Origin: Deltaproteobacteria bacterium
Lineage (GTDB): Bacteria > Desulfobacterota > DSM-4660 > Desulfatiglandales > B25-G16
DNA length: 9,395 nucleotides
NCBI GenBank assembly: GCA_020348625.1
Contig: CP070752.1
Coordinates: forward strand, 649,428 to 658,822
Direction: 5' to 3'
Shown here in pieces: positions 6,210 through 9,395 of the stretch. The notes under the pieces were generated by a model. It made no database searches and was not told the DNA's origin. It saw only the letters and a list, made by a program, of their open reading frames with translations. Within the stretch, counting starts at the first letter, position 1. Each line of letters begins with the position of its first letter. A program made the position numbers and the translations under genes.

Positions 6210-6238
6210 ATGGTACAGAAACGTTCGCTTAAAGTCAA
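6210..6238 (-). promoter_or_regulatory. Promoter of the PilZ fusion gene (leaderless)
   Basis: On the minus strand TTGACT (6233-6238) and TACCAT (6210-6215) are 17 bases apart. Six bases separate the -10 from the ATG at 6203, so the usual start of transcription falls on the A of the start codon. No ribosome site is present, in agreement with leaderless translation. Confidence 0.5.
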
Positions 6239-6553
6239 GCTTTTGTGCACCTTGTGCGATTTGGTACAAACGGTTTTTTGAAACATGACCGCATGTTCCC
6301 TGAAAGTACTGGATCGCAATGGTGTGTCAGTGACAAATAGTTTGCTGTGAAGCTGCCGGGGCCGATGCTTTCGGTTTCTGCCCTTGGGACCATACTCAGA
6401 TCGTTCCTTATAACCGGAAGTTCTGCTGAGTTTCGGCTGACGCAGACGGGGATACAGCTTTAAGGCAGGTTCAGAGATGCATCATGGATGTCATCAGTTA
6501 GTTCAGAACCTGCTCACGCGATGGGCCGAGCGGCAGAAGGCTGTCGTGCCCAG
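6239..6553. other. Intergenic stretch with an inverted repeat, no gene recognised
   Basis: About 315 bases between the DUF1573 gene and the PilZ promoter without a supported gene. The only clear structure is a perfect 8-bp inverted repeat, GCAGGTTC (6465-6472) and GAACCTGC (6506-6513), with a 33-base centre that itself holds GATG/CATC pairs and the palindrome GTTCAGAAC (6501-6509). No run of T follows on either strand, so it is not a typical terminator. It may be a processed 3' end, a small RNA hairpin or a remnant of a small repeat element. Confidence 0.35.
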
Positions 6554-7294
6554 CTACTTCCTTTGAGGTTCGCTGACTTTATAGAATTGAGCCGTAAGCC
6601 TGATGGCGAGCTCCGGCTTTTCGGGATAGGTGGTTTTTAGCTTCAGGATACCACGATACACGCCGACCTCGCCAGGCAGACGGGTAAAATGTATCCGATA
6701 GAGCTTGCCCGATTCGACCTCTTCTATGGTATAGGTGACTTTTTCACTGAGGGTAAATTCGGCCTCATCGAGTTTCAGATCCTTGGTTCCATCGCCTTTG
6801 ACCGTGACTGTGGCCATTGCCTTTCGGTCTGCCGGTCCCCTGAGATAGACGTGCTGTGATGTCACGTAGACGGGGACTTTCACAAATACCTTAATGCCAA
6901 CGGCCTGATACCTGTTTCCCGGTTCATTAGTATATATTCGTGCCCTTTTTGATACGTATCCCCGATAGCCTCTGGTATTTATCTTCAAGCTGATCTTTCC
7001 CTCCCCTCCGGGGGGGATGACCCTGTCGTAATGGGCCACGGCGCAACCTCAACCAGGTTGCACTCTTTTAATCTCCAGGGGCTGGTCTCCCTCGTTAAGA
7101 ACGGGAAAGTCATGTGTAACGATATCCCCTTGCTTGACCGCTTGGGCCTCATAGAGCTTTTCTGGCAAAACCATCTTTGGGCCGCGAGCCTGTTGCGCCC
7201 AACCTGTTGCGAGGTAGAGGCCGACCAGGGATATCGAGAAAAATACACCAAATACTAACTTTTGCCACTTTCTGGTTTCTTGAACATAGATCAT
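6554..7294 (-). CDS. Exported DUF1573-family protein with in-frame TGA (candidate selenoprotein)
   Basis: Read through one in-frame TGA (7049-7051), this is a 246-residue protein. It starts at the ATG at 7294 (AAAGGTG eleven bases before; another ATG lies at 7351 at the promoter edge). Residues 8-33 form a signal peptide (KWQK, then a hydrophobic stretch, ending GWAQ). Residues about 44-135 match DUF1573: VLNEGDQPLEIKRVQPG, then codon 82 (TGA), then G83-C84-AV, then IPPGGEGKISLKINTRGYRG. The family has CGC here, so TGA replaces the first conserved Cys. A second beta-rich domain (about 140-240) ends at TAG. Frame and homology continue on both sides, so this is neither two genes nor a frameshift. 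It is either selenocysteine in a UGC redox motif or a nonsense mutation one base from TGC/TGT. It would act in the periplasm or on the surface; function unknown. Confidence 0.75.
7003..7039 (-). promoter_or_regulatory. Candidate SECIS-like hairpins after the in-frame TGA
   Basis: The RNA after the TGA can form GUGGCCC (7039-7033) with GGGUCAU (7023-7017), seven pairs including two G-U, around a 9-base loop that begins 16 bases after the TGA. That distance suits a bacterial SECIS, but the loop (AUUACGACA) lacks the usual G in its first two positions. A second hairpin, CCCC (7013-7010) with GGGG (7006-7003), has a GGA loop with the expected G, but it begins 39 bases after the TGA, just outside the usual 16-37. 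The evidence is suggestive, not decisive. Confidence 0.3.
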
Positions 7295-7329
7295 AGCGAA
7301 TATTACACCTTTCAGTAATAGTGAATTGA

Positions 7330-7346
7330 CATAAACACTTGCATTT
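7330..7346 (-). promoter_or_regulatory. Candidate operator downstream of the DUF1573 promoter (shared motif, copy 2)
   Basis: The minus strand reads AAATGCAAGTGTTTATG directly after the expected transcription start. It is identical in 16 of 17 bases to the site upstream of dsrE2 (3911-3927), in the same orientation relative to the gene. Its position, just past the -10, is typical for a repressor site. Confidence 0.35.
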
Positions 7347-7355
7347 TTCATACCA

Positions 7356-7384
7356 AGTATAGAAAAGGCGAGGTTTTGTGTCAA
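7356..7384 (-). promoter_or_regulatory. Strong sigma-70 promoter of the DUF1573 gene
   Basis: On the minus strand TTGACA (7379-7384, a perfect -35) and TATACT (7356-7361, five of six) are 17 bases apart. Transcription should start near 7349, giving about 55 untranslated bases before the ATG at 7294. It lies just past the thioesterase stop codon, so the DUF1573 gene has its own promoter. Confidence 0.7.
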
Positions 7385-7401
7385 GGAGTATGGGCAGGAC
7401 C

Positions 7402-7887
7402 TTATGGGTTTAAGAACTTGGGCGGGAGTTGGGATCGGCCCTCCATCTTCACTGAATCAATAATCATCATGGTGGAGGTTCCATGTGCCAACAACCTCCC
7501 CTCTTCGTTTTCAATGAGGGCTTCACCAAGGCAAAGGCGCTCCCCGACCTTAAGACTTCTTCCCCTGGCAATAAAACGCCCTTCGGAAGCTGGCGCTAAG
7601 TAGTTCACCTTGAGTTCAACCGTAGTCATTTCGGAGTTTGCCTCTAGCTGCGTATGGACTGCCCAGAAGGCAGCGGCGTCGATTAAGGATGCGTAGACTC
7701 CGCCGTGTGCCATGCCAAAGGGCTGGAGATGCTTTTTCTCCAGGATGATTTCAAGGAGGGATGTTCCCCATTCAAGCGACTTGATTTCCATAGACAAAAG
7801 GCGGAAATAGGGGCAATCATTCACCTGTGAAATGACGCCTTCAACATACGCCGGATTCATTTTCATGGAGTCGGTTGTGTTCGTCAT
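7402..7887 (-). CDS. PaaI-type hotdog-fold thioesterase
   Basis: A 161-residue protein of usual size for this family, which hydrolyses acyl- or aryl-CoA thioesters in the cytoplasm. The catalytic segment is MAHGGVYASLIDAAAFWAV (59-77): HGG at 61-63 and Asp70 match the active-site pattern of PaaI-type enzymes. TTVELKVNYLAPASEGRFIARGRSLKVGERL (88-118) is the conserved beta-sheet part of the hotdog fold. The ATG at 7887 follows GGGGGTGG; an in-frame ATG at residue 8 is also possible. The gene starts 20 bases after the HD-domain gene and is very likely co-transcribed with it. The substrate cannot be told from sequence. Confidence 0.9.
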   Translation of the reverse strand: MTNTTDSMKMNPAYVEGVISQVNDCPYFRLLSMEIKSLEWGTSLLEIILEKKHLQPFGMAHGGVYASLIDAAAFWAVHTQLEANSEMTTVELKVNYLAPASEGRFIARGRSLKVGERLCLGEALIENEEGRLLAHGTSTMMIIDSVKMEGRSQLPPKFLNP

Positions 7888-7907
7888 AGCTCGCCACCCC
7901 CAGACCC

Positions 7908-8489
7908 CTAGTCCGGCTCTCCTTTGAGACCTATTGCCTCTGCGACCTCCTGCATACCCTTTATAGTATCCTCGATGAGTTCTCCGACCTCTACTCCCAG
8001 CATTTCGGCACCTTTTTCGATAATCGATCTGTCTACACCGGCTGCAAAGGCAGGTGATTTCCACTTCTTTTTGACCGATTTCACGGTCAGATCCATCACG
8101 CTTTTCGAGGGCCGGACCAGAACACTGGCGGTGACAAGCCCTGTTAGCTCATCTATGGCATAGAGCGTCTTCTCCAGGACGCTCTGCGGCTCCTCATCTG
8201 AGCATATTCCCCAGCCATGAGACACAGCGGCACGAATGTATTCCTCTGGCCAGTTGTGCTCTTGGAGGATCTCTCTCGTTTTGGTGCAGTGCTGATCCGG
8301 GTATTTTTCGTAATCCAGATCATGAATCAGGCCGATGATCCCCCACTTATCCTCATCTTCTCCGCGCTTTCTCGCCACAGAGCGCATCACCCCTTCTACG
8401 GCAAAGGCATGTTTGAGTAAGCTATCGCTCTTGTTGTACTCTTGTAAAATCGCCAACGCCTCTTCTCGAGTCGGTATCTTTTCCGCCAT
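7908..8489 (-). CDS. HD-domain metal-dependent phosphohydrolase
   Basis: A 193-residue protein with the HD-superfamily metal ligands in order: H27 (LLKHAFAVEGVMR), H56-D57 (GLIHDLDYEKYP), a further H91 (VSHGWG) and D113 (AIDELTGLV). HD enzymes hydrolyse phosphate esters or nucleotides; this one resembles the stand-alone HDIG-type proteins common in anaerobes whose substrate is unknown. After the HD core the C-terminal part (about 130-193) is helical and lysine- then glutamate-rich. AAAGGAGAG lies upstream of the ATG at good spacing. It heads a two-gene unit with the thioesterase and has its own promoter at 8573-8600. No signal peptide is present, so it is cytoplasmic. Confidence 0.88.
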   Translation of the reverse strand: MAEKIPTREEALAILQEYNKSDSLLKHAFAVEGVMRSVARKRGEDEDKWGIIGLIHDLDYEKYPDQHCTKTREILQEHNWPEEYIRAAVSHGWGICSDEEPQSVLEKTLYAIDELTGLVTASVLVRPSKSVMDLTVKSVKKKWKSPAFAAGVDRSIIEKGAEMLGVEVGELIEDTIKGMQEVAEAIGLKGEPD

Positions 8490-8572
8490 TGTAACTCTCC
8501 TTTCCTGGCCGGTATTGTGTTACATAAGAGCAGCATTCATAAAAGGTGCACGAAAGCCCGAGATGATACTTA

Positions 8573-8600
8573 AATATAGGCCCGGTGCCATAGTTGACAA
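8573..8600 (-). promoter_or_regulatory. Promoter of the HD hydrolase-thioesterase unit
   Basis: On the minus strand TTGTCA (8595-8600) and TATATT (8573-8578) are 16 bases apart, each five of six to consensus. Transcription would start near 8566, leaving about 77 untranslated bases before the HD gene. Confidence 0.5.
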
Positions 8601-8604
8601 AGGG

Positions 8605-8617
8605 CTGACTGAGTCAG
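8605..8617. promoter_or_regulatory. Perfect inverted repeat upstream of the HD gene promoter
   Basis: CTGACT-G-AGTCAG, six-base arms around one base, starting four bases upstream of the -35 box. The place suits an activator or repressor site; the protein that might bind it is unknown. Confidence 0.35.
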
Positions 8618-8659
8618 GATCCCTTGAAGACAGCCGCCACTGGCAAGGGAAAAATAACC

Positions 8660-9283
8660 TTATTTGAAGAGATTCCGGATCACCTCGGTCAAGGTCTCAT
8701 TAAGGGTAGCCTGGAGTTCTTCCGGATTAAAGGTGATCTTTTTGACCTGAGGCGAGCTGTCCATGGTGCGGATGACAACCCTCCGTTGGCCTGGATAACC
8801 GATGGAGGCGGCAACCTTAATCCTGTATTGAATCTCGGTGGTTGCGAGACCCGCTTTTGCCTCTACCATAAAGGATTCAATCTTCCCTCCCACTGCCAGG
8901 AAAATATCTTGGGGCAAACGATCCAGTCCCTCGGGGGTCTGATCCCAGCCCTTGCAATCGGTGACCTGAAATCCCTTGTCAGAGAAATAATCCTTTACGG
9001 CCCTGGTAACTGAATCAGAGACACTGGTCCCTGCCACTTTCACAAAGTCAACTTGCTTTCCCCTCCGTTGCCTGATGCCGATTGTGTCCTTGACTTTCTC
9101 CTTTCTAACGTCGTCAAACGGACAAACGCCCACAACGGCTTTCTGCGTAACCTCAGACGCGGCCGGCACGTCAGTCGCAGGAAGATACCTTACATCGATC
9201 AGATAGGTCCTGCTACCCCCACATCCTGCGATAACCGCTATGAGGCTCAGAATCATCAATAAGACAAGAACCTTTGCCTTCAT
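8660..9283 (-). CDS. Predicted YajG-like lipoprotein
   Basis: A 207-residue protein with a lipoprotein signal peptide: MKAKVLVLLMILSLIAVIAG followed by Cys21 in the lipobox IAGC, so the mature protein would be lipid-anchored, probably in the outer membrane. The ATG at 9283 is fixed by AAAGGAGGG at good spacing. The mature part (AVVGVCPFDDVRKEK, GTSVSDSVTRAVKDYFSDKGFQV, a long beta stretch AEAKAGLATTEIQYRIKVAAS) resembles YajG-like and related surface lipoproteins in which a helix-capped beta fold binds partners at the membrane. The family match is from pattern memory and only moderate. Two further cysteines lie at about 52 and 112. The neighbours give no clue to the role, and a separate promoter for the next gene suggests a single-gene unit. 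Confidence 0.82.
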   Translation of the reverse strand: MKAKVLVLLMILSLIAVIAGCGGSRTYLIDVRYLPATDVPAASEVTQKAVVGVCPFDDVRKEKVKDTIGIRQRRGKQVDFVKVAGTSVSDSVTRAVKDYFSDKGFQVTDCKGWDQTPEGLDRLPQDIFLAVGGKIESFMVEAKAGLATTEIQYRIKVAASIGYPGQRRVVIRTMDSSPQVKKITFNPEELQATLNETLTEVIRNLFK

Positions 9284-9376
9284 TGTAGTTCCCTCCTTTC
9301 CCTTAACTAAAGGTCGGTATTGGCTCACGGGCCGATCTCCATAATTGATTGCCGATCTTATGCTTTGGATGAGGTG

Positions 9377-9382
9377 ATTATA
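9377..9382 (-). promoter_or_regulatory. Possible -10 box for the lipoprotein gene
   Basis: TATAAT on the minus strand, about 94 bases before the lipoprotein ATG. The matching -35 would fall outside the window, so this cannot be confirmed. Confidence 0.25.
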
Positions 9383-9395
9383 GAGAAAAGGCACC

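Noticed and set aside
6554..7039. A separate gene starting at the GTG at 7039
   Set aside because: It is in the same frame as the upstream open frame, lacks a ribosome site, and begins in the middle of the DUF1573 domain; a read-through or broken single gene explains it better.
7326..7354. A plus-strand promoter starting with TTGACA at 7326
   Set aside because: The -10 (CATACC) is poor and no plus-strand gene follows; the opposite-strand promoter is far better.
1..9395. CRISPR array, tRNA, rRNA or insertion sequence
   Set aside because: No regularly spaced repeats, no RNA-gene signature sequences and no transposase-like frame were seen.

Overview
The window looks like part of a chromosome from an anaerobic, sulfur-metabolising bacterium, most plausibly a deltaproteobacterium (Desulfobacterota). 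This is inferred from a DsrM/DsrK-like (HdrE/HdrD-like) membrane-electron-transfer pair sitting beside TusA and DsrE2 sulfur carriers, together with PilZ and DUF1573 proteins. Base composition is near balanced, except for a very AT-rich strip upstream of marR. Every convincing gene lies on the minus strand, so gene order runs from high to low coordinates. No rRNA, tRNA, insertion sequence or CRISPR array was recognised.

Right part (9395 to 7402): a YajG-like lipoprotein, then a two-gene unit with its own promoter (HD-domain hydrolase followed by a PaaI-type hotdog thioesterase).

Middle part (7384 to 4899): a strong promoter (TTGACA-N17-TATACT) drives an exported DUF1573-family protein. Its reading frame runs through one in-frame TGA exactly where the family's conserved CGC motif has its first Cys, so the product would read ...PG-U-GCAV.... 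This is either a selenocysteine protein or a single nonsense mutation, and it is the most interesting item here. Next come a fusion of an AbiEi-like winged-helix N-terminus with a PilZ domain, apparently expressed from a leaderless mRNA, and a small secreted Cys protein with a CWPGCH motif.

Left part (4459 to 172): a MarR-family regulator with three cysteines, then dsrE2, tusA, a five-helix cytochrome-b-like membrane subunit, a DsrK/HdrD-like iron-sulfur subunit, and a protein that resembles a zinc metallopeptidase but has lost one histidine of HExxH. A plausible reading is that DsrE2 and TusA hand sulfane sulfur to, or receive it from, the membrane module, which exchanges electrons with the quinone pool. 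No dsrC, dsrJ, dsrO or dsrP is seen in the window.

Two observations tie regions together. A 17-bp sequence (16 of 17 identical) lies upstream of dsrE2 and again just downstream of the DUF1573 promoter, which hints at co-regulation. None of the twelve well-supported genes ends in TGA (nine TAG, three TAA), which is unusual for a proteobacterium and relevant to the in-frame TGA.
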